Part shown: positions 15,205 through 22,158 of the stretch, piece by piece
Numbering within the stretch: the stretch's first letter is position 1
Layout of the letters: each line of letters opens with the position of its first letter
Origin: Bacteroidales bacterium
GTDB taxonomy: Bacteria; Bacteroidota; Bacteroidia; Bacteroidales; UBA1715
Assembly: GCA_031262005.1 (NCBI GenBank)
Contig: JAISIO010000005.1
Location: 1 to 26,263 of the forward strand
Length of the DNA: 26,263 bases
Reading direction: 5' to 3'
Made by a program: the position numbers and the translations under genes
Notes under the pieces: model-generated
Told to the model about the DNA's origin: nothing
Databases searched by the model: none
What the model saw: the letters and a program-made list of their open reading frames with translations, nothing else

Positions 15205-16857
15205 TTATTTTCGCATAGCTTTATATTCATTTATCAGTCCATTAGTAGAAGCATCGTGGCTTGTAACAGCGTTTTCGTTCTGCAATTCGGGCAGAATTAC
15301 ATTTGCCAACTGTTTGCCGAGTTGCACACCCCATTGGTCGAAACTGAAAATGTTCCAAATAATACCTTGTACAAAAATTTTGTGCTCGTACATTGCAATT
15401 AATGAACCCAAAGTGCGAGGAGTTAATTTTTTGAACAAAATAGAATTGGTAGGAATATTTCCTTCAAACACCATAAATGGCAGCAATTCGTCTATTTCGG
15501 CAGGCGATTTTCCTGCTTTTTGCAATTCTGCGTTCACTTGTTCGGCAGTTTTCCCCATCATCAACGCTTCGGTTTGAGCAAAAAAGTTTGCCAATAATTT
15601 AGGGTGATGGTCAGAAATAGGATTGTGCGACACCGCCGGAGCCATAAAATCGCAAGGAATTAATTTTGTGCCTTGGTGAATTAACTGGTAAAAAGCGTGC
15701 TGTCCGTTGGTTCCCGGTTCACCCCATAGAATTGGACCGGTTTGGTAGCTTACTTTTTTACCGTTTCTATCAACATATTTACCGTTGCTTTCCATATTTC
15801 CTTGTTGGAAGTACGCCGAAAATCGGTGTAAATATTGGTCGTAAGGAAGAATTGCTTCGGTTTCGGCACCGTAGAAATTATTGTACCACAAACCGATAAG
15901 TGCAAGAATTACCGGTACATTTTTGTTAAAATCGGTTGATTTAAAGTGGTTATCCATTGCGTGAGCACCTTCCAAAAGTTCTACGAAATTTTCAAAACCC
16001 AAAGTGCAGGCAATTGAAAGTCCGATAGCCGACCACAATGAATAACGACCGCCTACCCAGTCCCAAAATTCAAACATATTTTTGGTGTCTATTCCAAAAT
16101 CGGCAACTGCTTTGGCATTGGTGCTCAGTGCTACGAAGTGATTTTTTACAAATTCTTCGTTTTTTGCTGCTGCCAAAAACCATGATTTTGCGCTTTCGGC
16201 ATTGGTCATAGTTTCTTGGGTGGTAAATGTTTTCGATGCTACAATAAATAGCGTGGTTTCGGGATTAACTCGTTTCAATGTTTCGGCTATGTGTGTGCCG
16301 TCCACATTCGATACAAAGTGTGCGTTGATGTTTGGTTTTTTGTACGGTTTCAATGCCTCGGTTACCATTAAAGGACCCAAATCCGACCCGCCGATACCTA
16401 TGTTTACAATGTCGGTAATAGCTTTGCCTGTGTAGCCTTTCCATGCGCCTGAAATCAATTGTTCCGAAAAATCTTTCATCTGAGCAAGCACGGCGTTAAT
16501 TCCGGGCATTACGTCTTTCCCTTCGCTCATAATAGGCGTGTTGCTGCGGTTGCGTAGTGCAATGTGAAGCACCGAACGGTTTTCGGTTTTGTTGATTTTT
16601 TCTCCCGAAAATTCTGCTTGTATTGCATCTGAAAGTCCGCATTCTTGCGCCAATTGCACAAGCAATGCCATTACTTTTTCATCAATACGGTTTTTTGAAA
16701 AGTCAATTAAAATATCTTCAAAACGCAGTGAAAATTTTGAAAAACGATTGGCATCTGCTGCAAAAAGGTCTTTCATTTGTGTATTTTGAAACTGAGCATA
16801 ATAGCTTTCTAACGCTTTCCACGCTTGCGTTTGAGTTGGGTTAATGTTTGGTAACAT
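15205..16857 (-). CDS. pgi: Glucose-6-phosphate isomerase
   Basis: Interconverts glucose 6-phosphate and fructose 6-phosphate in glycolysis and gluconeogenesis. It has 550 residues, the long E. coli-like form (549). The conserved blocks are [68 protein letters not shown] (catalytic Glu and His region) and [14 protein letters not shown] (active-site Lys). The start is the ATG at 16857. The leader carries degenerate heptamers (16863 onward) and a TATCTTTG box at 16914-16921. The gene is single, ending at the palindrome at 15148-15176. Confidence 0.98.
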   Translation of the reverse strand: MLPNINPTQTQAWKALESYYAQFQNTQMKDLFAADANRFSKFSLRFEDILIDFSKNRIDEKVMALLVQLAQECGLSDAIQAEFSGEKINKTENRSVLHIALRNRSNTPIMSEGKDVMPGINAVLAQMKDFSEQLISGAWKGYTGKAITDIVNIGIGGSDLGPLMVTEALKPYKKPNINAHFVSNVDGTHIAETLKRVNPETTLFIVASKTFTTQETMTNAESAKSWFLAAAKNEEFVKNHFVALSTNAKAVADFGIDTKNMFEFWDWVGGRYSLWSAIGLSIACTLGFENFVELLEGAHAMDNHFKSTDFNKNVPVILALIGLWYNNFYGAETEAILPYDQYLHRFSAYFQQGNMESNGKYVDRNGKKVSYQTGPILWGEPGTNGQHAFYQLIHQGTKLIPCDFMAPAVSHNPISDHHPKLLANFFAQTEALMMGKTAEQVNAELQKAGKSPAEIDELLPFMVFEGNIPTNSILFKKLTPRTLGSLIAMYEHKIFVQGIIWNIFSFDQWGVQLGKQLANVILPELQNENAVTSHDASTNGLINEYKAMRK

Positions 16858-16862
16858 ATTGT

Positions 16863-16911
16863 TTTAGAGTTTAGAGATTAATGTATTAGTGATTAGAAAT
16901 TAGTAATTCTT
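16863..16911. repeat. Degenerate heptamer-period repeat in the pgi leader
   Basis: Read in steps of seven from 16863, the units are TTTAGAG, TTTAGAG, ATTAATG, TATTAGT, GATTAGA, AATTAGT and AATTCTT. The first two match the array before fmt (3025-3133). The tract fills the region between the -7 box of pgi and its start codon. Confidence 0.6.
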
Positions 16912-16913
16912 GG

Positions 16914-16921
16914 CAAAGATA
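16914..16921 (-). promoter_or_regulatory. -7 box TATCTTTG upstream of pgi
   Basis: Exact TAnnTTTG match on the minus strand, 56 nt before the pgi ATG. No TTTG at the standard 19-21 nt spacing (a TTG lies 23 nt upstream). The predicted transcript would start just upstream of the degenerate heptamers. Confidence 0.5.
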
Positions 16922-16954
16922 TAATATTAATTGAAAATTATGAGCAAGGGGCTT

Positions 16955-17653
16955 TTATTGTGTTATGGGAAATTCTTTGTAAAAATTCAAAAGTACAATC
17001 AGTTCTGTGCGGATTTTATTGCGAACAAAGGTTTTTAATTCCGCATTAACCAATTCGCCTAAGCCGTCGAGCAGACTTTTATTCGGCATTTTTTCTACTG
17101 TATCAATACAATCTTGTAAATAATCCGATAGAGGTTTTTTCATTCTGCGTTCCACAATTTGGGGGTTAAGTGCGGTATGGCGGCTCATAAGAAACCAGCA
17201 ATCGAAAATATCGCGATTGGTAATGCTATTTCTATCGAGCAAAGCGCACAGTTTGTGTGAAAACATATCGCGCAACGACATTGTTTTTACTGTGATTCCC
17301 AGTAGATTACATGATTTGTATTCATCATCGCTTTGTCGGTTTGAAAATTCAATTTTCAGTTTTCGTTCTTCTTTGCCGTAGTCGAGCACCACAATTCCTC
17401 CGAAGAATTTTAATGCCTCATCGTCAATTTTGCCGTGTTTTAAAGCAATTTTTCTGATTTTTCGAAACACAGTTTCCGATTTTTCGGTTTGCAAAAGGTT
17501 AAAATCCAAATCAACCGAAAAACGTGGCAATTCATAAAAAAACATCAAAGCCGTGCCGCCTTTGAAACCCAAGCAGTTTGCCAACTCCGCATCGCTATAA
17601 ATATCTTTCAGCACCTGCGTCATATAAAATTTGTGTTTAACGGTATTTATCAT
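16955..17653 (-). CDS. abiEii: AbiEii-type nucleotidyltransferase toxin
   Basis: Toxin of the AbiE family (type IV toxin-antitoxin / phage abortive infection), a predicted NTP-binding nucleotidyltransferase acting in the cytoplasm. It has 232 residues. The nucleotidyltransferase motif is LGFKGGTALMFFYELPRFSVDLDF, with GGTA at 32-35 and DLD at 48-50. The later conserved block HKLCALLDRNSITNRDIFD contains the family's K...R...RD(x)xD pattern. All key residues appear intact, so the toxin should be functional. Its ATG lies 17 nt inside the end of the antitoxin frame, so the two are translationally coupled. The toxin is shorter than the AbiEii of Streptococcus (about 300), but such short forms are common in the wider AbiEii/AbiGii group. 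Confidence 0.92.
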   Translation of the reverse strand: MINTVKHKFYMTQVLKDIYSDAELANCLGFKGGTALMFFYELPRFSVDLDFNLLQTEKSETVFRKIRKIALKHGKIDDEALKFFGGIVVLDYGKEERKLKIEFSNRQSDDEYKSCNLLGITVKTMSLRDMFSHKLCALLDRNSITNRDIFDCWFLMSRHTALNPQIVERRMKKPLSDYLQDCIDTVEKMPNKSLLDGLGELVNAELKTFVRNKIRTELIVLLNFYKEFPITQ

Positions 17654-18209
17654 TTTTAAATAATGTTAGTGCCCGTTTTTCGAGCGTTTGCGAATTATAC
17701 AGTGGTAATAATCGTATGATTTTTTTTGTATTCAAAATATGAAGATTGTCGAAATAAAAATCTTTATTCAAATACAGCATATCTAAAAAAGCACGTTCGG
17801 GAGTAGCAATATTTATGTTATTGGTATTTAGAATTATACCTTCGGTATTAACCAAAATCTCACCTTTTATTTTACGATAGCAAAACGTTTGACCTTCAAT
17901 TTCAACTTTTCGCGTGAGATACGAAACATTGGTTATGGCACTATCGTACTGAAAAATAACGCCTGCCCGTTGCAAAACATATTCGAGCGAAATATACGTT
18001 GGAGGATAAAGCAAGCAAGCTAATTCTTCGGGTTTATAATTTTCTTTTGCGTAAAAACCTCTGCGGGGATTGAGCAATTGACCTGTACGAACATAATAAT
18101 GTAATTTCAATTTCAATAAATCGAAATTTATTTCATTCATTATCATTGATATATCTCTGAATCGAAAAACCGTTCGAGAATCTTTGTATAAAGTAGATAT
18201 TAAACCCAT
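17637..18209 (-). CDS. abiEi: AbiEi-type antitoxin / autorepressor
   Basis: Antitoxin partner of the AbiEii toxin; AbiEi proteins also repress their own operon by binding inverted repeats. It has 190 residues. The N-terminal winged-helix region (about 13-55) reads FRFRDISMIMNE, then LKLKLHYYVRTGQLLNPRRGFYA, typical of AbiEi-like proteins (helix-turn-helix followed by a G-L-RGxY wing). The C-terminal part has the family signature INIATPERAFLDMLYL (near 137-152). It is the first gene of the pair and overlaps the toxin by 17 nt. Ten bases before its ATG stands a perfect inverted repeat with 22-bp arms, described separately. The start is well supported, since the operator limits any extension. 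Confidence 0.9.
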   Translation of the reverse strand: MGLISTLYKDSRTVFRFRDISMIMNEINFDLLKLKLHYYVRTGQLLNPRRGFYAKENYKPEELACLLYPPTYISLEYVLQRAGVIFQYDSAITNVSYLTRKVEIEGQTFCYRKIKGEILVNTEGIILNTNNINIATPERAFLDMLYLNKDFYFDNLHILNTKKIIRLLPLYNSQTLEKRALTLFKNDKYR

Positions 18210-18218
18210 TTTTCTTTA

Positions 18219-18265
18219 TTTTGTGAACTGAACGTATGAATTTTTCATACGTTCAGTTCACAAAA
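18219..18265. promoter_or_regulatory. Perfect inverted repeat (22-bp arms), likely AbiEi operator
   Basis: The left arm 18219-18240 (core GTGAACTGAACGTATGAA) and the right arm 18244-18265 are exact reverse complements with a TTT spacer. It lies 10 bp upstream of the antitoxin ATG and its distal end overlaps a TAGTTTTG box. Neither side is followed by a T-run, so it is not a normal terminator. In the studied Streptococcus abiE locus the antitoxin binds inverted repeats of about 23 bp in the promoter; the size and place here agree. The binding itself is inferred. Confidence 0.8.
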
Positions 18266-18291
18266 CTACACATTATTTTATCTCAAACCAA
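18261..18291 (-). promoter_or_regulatory. Probable promoter of the abiE operon
   Basis: On the minus strand TAGTTTTG (18268-18261) fits the -7 consensus, with TTG (18291-18289) 20 nt upstream. The -7 box shares its last five bases with the outer arm of the operator palindrome, so a protein bound there would block initiation. Confidence 0.55.
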
Positions 18292-18338
18292 GATTTTAAT
18301 AAAGGAAAGTTCCAAAAATCTATGATTTTGAAAACAAA

Positions 18339-18361
18339 ATGGCTTCGAGAGCCTCAGCCAT
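18339..18361 (-). terminator. Terminator after the methyltransferase-like gene
   Basis: ATGGCT (18339-18344) and AGCCAT (18356-18361) pair, with GGCT/AGCC alternatives inside. On the minus strand the stem is followed by TTTTGTTTTC. It begins 8 bp past the stop codon at 18370. It separates this transcript from the abiE operon. Confidence 0.65.
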
Positions 18362-18369
18362 CGGTAGTT

Positions 18370-19167
18370 TCAATCAAAAAAGGCTTTCACCCGAAATTGC
18401 ACACTGTTGTCGGGTTCGTAATTGCCCTGTGAGTCAAATTTCCACACCCATTCGTGTTTGCAGGGAGGCAATGGTGCTTGGGTAAATACAAGCGGTTTTG
18501 TTTCGGTGATGTCGGTAATTTTTGAATGTGAAATTTCTTCCCAATCGCATATCAGGCAATAGCTGTACTGTGCAAGCATTGCAATGTGTTGGGTTTGAAT
18601 GAGTGTCCTGAATTGTGTAATTTCTTCGTTGTTCAGCGTGAGATTAGAATCCAACGCCTCCAAAAGTAAGGTATCAAGTTGATCTAACAGATTGAGTGAT
18701 ACTACACAGTCAAGCGATGGCGGTAATGGGAGTGGCTGTGGTGTAAAATCAAAAATATCGGCGGCAGAATAATCGTGTTTTTTATACAAACAATTGTAAA
18801 TGTGCCGAGCGTAGCCACCGGTAATATCACATTCTACAAAGTGTACGTTTTCGTAATTTCTGTATTTATGGGTTATTTGGCGAGGGTGCGAAATATCGCA
18901 CAGATATACCTGTTCAAAATCGTGTAGCAAATCGTCAATCGGCACGTCTAACAACCAACCGCTACCGAAAATTGCAATGCTTTTATACTGTTTGCCGGCA
19001 TAAAATTCACGAATACACTGTTTTGAATGTTCCAAATGTGCACGCCAGCCTTGTTCTTCACGCAGAAAACGGCGTAAAATTCCTTCTTGGTCGAGGGCGT
19101 AACCGAGTTTTTTGTAGATTGCTTTATCAGATTTTTCGGTACTGAAAAGCTGTTTTAGGAATTGCAT
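18370..19167 (-). CDS. Methyltransferase-like Rossmann protein, unknown substrate
   Basis: A 265-residue cytoplasmic protein that I do not recognise by name. The segment YKSIAIFGSGWLLDVPIDDL (GSG at 68-70) looks like motif I of class I SAM-dependent methyltransferases. VYLCDISHP follows with an acidic residue (D91) at the end of the second strand. VHFVECDITGG and the strand CVVSLNLLDQL are placed where motifs III and IV would be. This is an inference from strand-loop order, not a firm match. The C-terminal part has CKHEWVWKFDSQGNYEP, with several Trp and His. It follows truA by 51 bp on the same strand and ends at a terminator, so it is probably the last gene of the transcript of the M23 lipoprotein and truA. 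Confidence 0.55.
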   Translation of the reverse strand: MQFLKQLFSTEKSDKAIYKKLGYALDQEGILRRFLREEQGWRAHLEHSKQCIREFYAGKQYKSIAIFGSGWLLDVPIDDLLHDFEQVYLCDISHPRQITHKYRNYENVHFVECDITGGYARHIYNCLYKKHDYSAADIFDFTPQPLPLPPSLDCVVSLNLLDQLDTLLLEALDSNLTLNNEEITQFRTLIQTQHIAMLAQYSYCLICDWEEISHSKITDITETKPLVFTQAPLPPCKHEWVWKFDSQGNYEPDNSVQFRVKAFFD

Positions 19168-19218
19168 AGTTTTTTATTTTTTGCACGCAGGTTAAACGGA
19201 TTTGCGCAGATTACAGGG

Positions 19219-19944
19219 CTAATACTCTACTTCTATCAAACTTAATCCGCAGGCGGGAATAGACTGTCCTGCCCGCTGTCGATTTTTGGCTGCTATTATT
19301 GCTTGAAATTTCGGTATATCAATTTTTCCTTGCCCCACATCGAGCAGCGTTCCGGTAATTGCTCGCACCATATTGCGCAAAAACCGGTTTGCCGAGATGT
19401 AAAATTCCAGCACATCATCGTTTCTTTGCCATTCGGCTTCGAATATGGTGCATACGTTGTTGCTCACGTCGGTGTGTAACTTGCTAAAACTGGTAAAATC
19501 CTGTGTCCCAATCAGCAGTTTGCACGCTTCGTTCATTGCTTCGATATTCAATTGAAATGGAAAAAAGTATGCAGTTTCCTGTAAAAACGGATTTTTTGTT
19601 TGTGTAATTGTATAGCGGTATTTCCGTCGTTGTGCCGAAAAACGAGCATGAAAATCGGGAGCAACTTGTGTGATTGAAAACACAACAATATCGAAGGGCA
19701 ACATTCTATTGAGTTTGTTGGTAATGAGTGTTGTATCAATTTCCGTTTCACAGTCGAAATGCACGTAAAATGAGTGCGCATGCACGCCGGTATCTGTTCG
19801 TCCGGCACCCACTATGGCTCCCGATAGCTTGACAATTTTTTCCAAGGCGCGTGTTATACATTCTTGTACCGAGATTTGGTGTGGCTGAATTTGCCAGCCG
19901 AAAAACCGTGTGCCGTTGTAAGCTAAGTGAATGCAGTAACGCAT
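19219..19944 (-). CDS. truA: tRNA pseudouridine(38-40) synthase
   Basis: Converts uridines 38-40 of the tRNA anticodon stem to pseudouridine. It has 241 residues, the usual size. It begins MRYCIHLAYNGTRFFGWQ. The catalytic Asp is D51 in GAGRTDTGVHAHSFYVHFD. RKYRYTI, FTSFSKLHTDVSNNVCTI and the C-terminal FLRNMVRAITGTLLDVGQGKI are all conserved. It starts 9 bp after the M23 lipoprotein stop, so they form an operon. Confidence 0.97.
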   Translation of the reverse strand: MRYCIHLAYNGTRFFGWQIQPHQISVQECITRALEKIVKLSGAIVGAGRTDTGVHAHSFYVHFDCETEIDTTLITNKLNRMLPFDIVVFSITQVAPDFHARFSAQRRKYRYTITQTKNPFLQETAYFFPFQLNIEAMNEACKLLIGTQDFTSFSKLHTDVSNNVCTIFEAEWQRNDDVLEFYISANRFLRNMVRAITGTLLDVGQGKIDIPKFQAIIAAKNRQRAGQSIPACGLSLIEVEY

Positions 19945-19953
19945 AGTTTGTTG

Positions 19954-21180
19954 TTATTTCGTTGGAATAGCATTCAGCACCGCTACCACGCTATCGCGCA
20001 AAGCATTGAACTGTGGTAATTTATTTTTGGCAACAGGCTCCGAAGGCGGAGAAACCATTTTTAACGGATTAATCGGATGACCATTGTGATAAATTCTAAA
20101 ATCGAGGTGCGGACCAGTTGAAAGTCCTGTACTGCCCACATATCCTATTACTTGTCCTTGCGACACACGCGTGCCTTGCTGTATGCCGCTGCCGTATTTT
20201 GAAAGGTGCATATAGGAACTCACATAATTGTTACTGTGTTTGATTTTTACCATATTGCCGGCTCCGCCCGAATATCCTTTGCTGATAACCACTCCGTTTC
20301 CTATTGCCATAACAGGAGTGCCTACGGGTGCTGCATAATCCACACCGTAATGCGGACGCACAATGCGTAGCACCGGGTGTTTGCGAGCCGAAGTAAATCC
20401 GGAACTCACACGTGCAAATTTAAGCGGTGCTTTCAAAAATGCTTTTTTTGCACTCGTACCGTCTTTATCGAAAAATTCAATCTTTCCATGGCTGCCCTCA
20501 AACGGAATAGCGTAATAATCTTTACCTTGGTGGTTGAAAACAGCATAATTAATGGATTTCAAATTGACGCTTTTGCCGTCCACAAGCTCTTCGGTGTACA
20601 CTACTTTGAACCAATCGCCCTGTTGCAAACCAAAGAAATCAACCGACCATGCAAATATTTCCGACAATTCCATGGCTATTGTTCCGCCTAAATCTTTGCC
20701 GGCGAGAGCATTCCACAGCGATGAGGTAATTTCGCCGTACAATTTATTTTCGCGCACTTCTACCGGTTTGTATGCTTTGAAAAATTGTACATTGCTGCTA
20801 TCGCGCACATCGAAAATAGCATATTCTATATTGTTAATTTCATACACAAAATACTGCAACGTGGAATCGGTTTTTGTAAGCATTGTAGTAATTGGGTTGC
20901 CGGCTTTTATTTTGCGTACATCCAGCACCGAATCGCAATTGAGCGTAATTTGCATTACCATAGTTTTGGGCAAACCGGCTTCAAAAAAAATCTCGGTCAA
21001 TGTTTTGTTTTTTGGATAGGTGCTTTCAATTACCTCTAAATTGCTCACATCTATTCCATATTTCAGAACCGGTTCTTCCTGTTCTACCACTTGTTTTTCT
21101 TCTTCTTCTTGATTATTGCAGGAGTAATTACAAAGAATGCAACATAAAGAGATGCAGAAACACAAGGTGAATTTTTTCAT
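19954..21180 (-). CDS. M23 peptidase-family lipoprotein with an HxD in place of HxH
   Basis: Predicted envelope lipoprotein of the LytM/M23 family, 408 residues. The lipoprotein signal ends near C21 (CNYSC). The following NNQEEEEKQ is acidic, as in the lipoprotein export signal described in Bacteroidota, which would place it on the cell surface. A long middle region (about 40-265) precedes the M23 domain, with RPHYGVDYAAPVGTPVMAIG (HxxxD) and KHSNNYVSSYMHLSKYG. The last motif reads STGPHLDFRIYHNG, so the second His of the usual HxH, a zinc ligand in LytM, is Asp. The same HLD form is seen in other Bacteroidota homologues as far as I recall, so it may be a subfamily trait rather than a defect. 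It is first gene of an operon with truA and has a very good promoter. Confidence 0.92.
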   Translation of the reverse strand: MKKFTLCFCISLCCILCNYSCNNQEEEEKQVVEQEEPVLKYGIDVSNLEVIESTYPKNKTLTEIFFEAGLPKTMVMQITLNCDSVLDVRKIKAGNPITTMLTKTDSTLQYFVYEINNIEYAIFDVRDSSNVQFFKAYKPVEVRENKLYGEITSSLWNALAGKDLGGTIAMELSEIFAWSVDFFGLQQGDWFKVVYTEELVDGKSVNLKSINYAVFNHQGKDYYAIPFEGSHGKIEFFDKDGTSAKKAFLKAPLKFARVSSGFTSARKHPVLRIVRPHYGVDYAAPVGTPVMAIGNGVVISKGYSGGAGNMVKIKHSNNYVSSYMHLSKYGSGIQQGTRVSQGQVIGYVGSTGLSTGPHLDFRIYHNGHPINPLKMVSPPSEPVAKNKLPQFNALRDSVVAVLNAIPTK

Positions 21181-21205
21181 ACTATGAATTTTTGATTATA
21201 AGCCG

Positions 21206-21237
21206 CAAAGGTACAAATCTATTACGAACGGAGCAAA
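21206..21237 (-). promoter_or_regulatory. Strong-consensus promoter of the M23 lipoprotein-truA operon
   Basis: TTTG (21237-21234), 20 nt, then TACCTTTG (21213-21206) on the minus strand: an exact -33/-7 match for Bacteroidota. It lies 25 nt upstream of the ATG at 21180. The remaining spacer up to 21364 shows no other feature. Confidence 0.75.
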
Positions 21238-21364
21238 TTCTTGCTACACTTAATACTACTATTTGCGCATTTTTACGCAGCAAAAGGAATGAAATACCTA
21301 TTATTTTTTGCTGTTTCGGACAAAAGTGCCGTTATTTTTTTTAACCAAAATACAATTAATAGTG

Positions 21365-21372
21365 TATCTTTG
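21365..21372 (+). promoter_or_regulatory. -7 box TATCTTTG just before the LysE-type gene
   Basis: Exact TAnnTTTG on the plus strand ending 4 nt before the ATG at 21377, implying a leaderless or near-leaderless transcript. No good -33 TTTG is visible. It also excludes the ATG at 21308 as the start. Confidence 0.5.
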
Positions 21373-21376
21373 CGCC

Positions 21377-22060
21377 ATGCTTGCAAGTATTTTAATAGAA
21401 GGCTTTATTATTGGAATAGTTGTTTCCATTCCACTGGGACCAATAGGCGTTTTGTGCATTCAGCGCACCTTGCTGCAAGGGCGCAGTTCGGGTTTTGTGT
21501 CGGGTGTTGGAGCTGCCACTGCCGATTCTTCGTTTGCGTTTATTGCCGGGTTTGGGCTTTCGTTTGTTGCCGATTTTTTTGAAGAACAACGGGTTTATCT
21601 TATGCTCGCAGGTGCGGCGGTTCTTATTTTTCTTGGGTTTCGTTTGTTTTTAACCAACACTATAAAACAAGTGCGCCGCTATAAAAATATACAAAAATCG
21701 AATCCGTTTTCCGATTTCTTTTCGGTGTTTGGTCTCACACTTTCCAATCCGGTAACCATTCTCTTTTTTGGTTTGGTATTCACCAGTTTAGGGCTGGTGA
21801 AAAATAATTTCGCTCATACGCTAACACTTGTCGGCGGCGTGTTTTTAGGAGCGTGTACGTGGTGGTTTATTTTGGTTTCACTGGTTTCGGCATTTCGTAA
21901 TTTATTCAAACTGCGAGTGATTTTCCGGATAAACAGAGTTGCTGGAATTGTAATTGTATGTTTTGGAATTTTTGCAGGTATCAATGCCTTTTTTCCGGTC
22001 AATACCGAGCAGGTTGAGAACCAAATAAAATTTTTACAAAAAACTAACCAAGTTAAGTAG
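21377..22060 (+). CDS. LysE/RhtB-family amino-acid exporter
   Basis: Inner-membrane exporter of the LysE superfamily; the substrate cannot be told. From the ATG at 21377 it has 227 residues, near the family's 200-220. The N-terminus MLASILIEGFIIGIVVSIPLGPIGVLCIQRTLLQGR carries the family's conserved G-x-x-x-S-x-P-G-P element. It is followed by further helices (about 35-65, 70-90, 110-140, 145-170, 185-205), giving roughly six transmembrane segments. The open frame runs 23 codons further upstream to 21308, but that stretch overlaps the -7 box and is not helical in the right way. It is the first plus-strand gene, divergent from the M23 lipoprotein operon, and is followed by a 98-bp palindromic spacer and mnmE. 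Confidence 0.88.
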   Translation: MLASILIEGFIIGIVVSIPLGPIGVLCIQRTLLQGRSSGFVSGVGAATADSSFAFIAGFGLSFVADFFEEQRVYLMLAGAAVLIFLGFRLFLTNTIKQVRRYKNIQKSNPFSDFFSVFGLTLSNPVTILFFGLVFTSLGLVKNNFAHTLTLVGGVFLGACTWWFILVSLVSAFRNLFKLRVIFRINRVAGIVIVCFGIFAGINAFFPVNTEQVENQIKFLQKTNQVK

Positions 22061-22068
22061 AATTTAAG

Positions 22069-22125
22069 AATGTAGAAATTGAAGAATTTAGAATTTAAAT
22101 TCCTAAATTCGTATATTCCTACATT
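22069..22125. repeat. Nested AT-rich inverted repeat between the LysE-type gene and mnmE
   Basis: AATGTAG (22069-22075) pairs with CTACATT (22119-22125). Inside it GAATTTAG (22084-22091) pairs with CTAAATTC (22103-22110) around the self-complementary AATTTAAATT. The left half also shows a rough 15-bp direct period (TAGAATTTAAGAATG-like). It may work as a weak transcription end or a cruciform; no T-run follows. Confidence 0.55.
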
Positions 22126-22158
22126 TATAGATTCTAATATTACTAAATTCCAAAATAA

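Noticed and set aside
18219..18265. Bidirectional terminator
   Set aside because: Neither strand has a T-run after the stem, and it lies directly before the antitoxin start, overlapping a -7 box; an operator fits better.
20377..21039. Plus-strand open frames opposite the M23 lipoprotein gene
   Set aside because: They overlap a well-supported gene in antisense and show no domain, signal peptide or conserved motif.
21308..21376. 23 extra N-terminal codons on the LysE-type exporter
   Set aside because: The stretch contains the TATCTTTG box, and the family normally begins at the helix that starts with the ATG at 21377.
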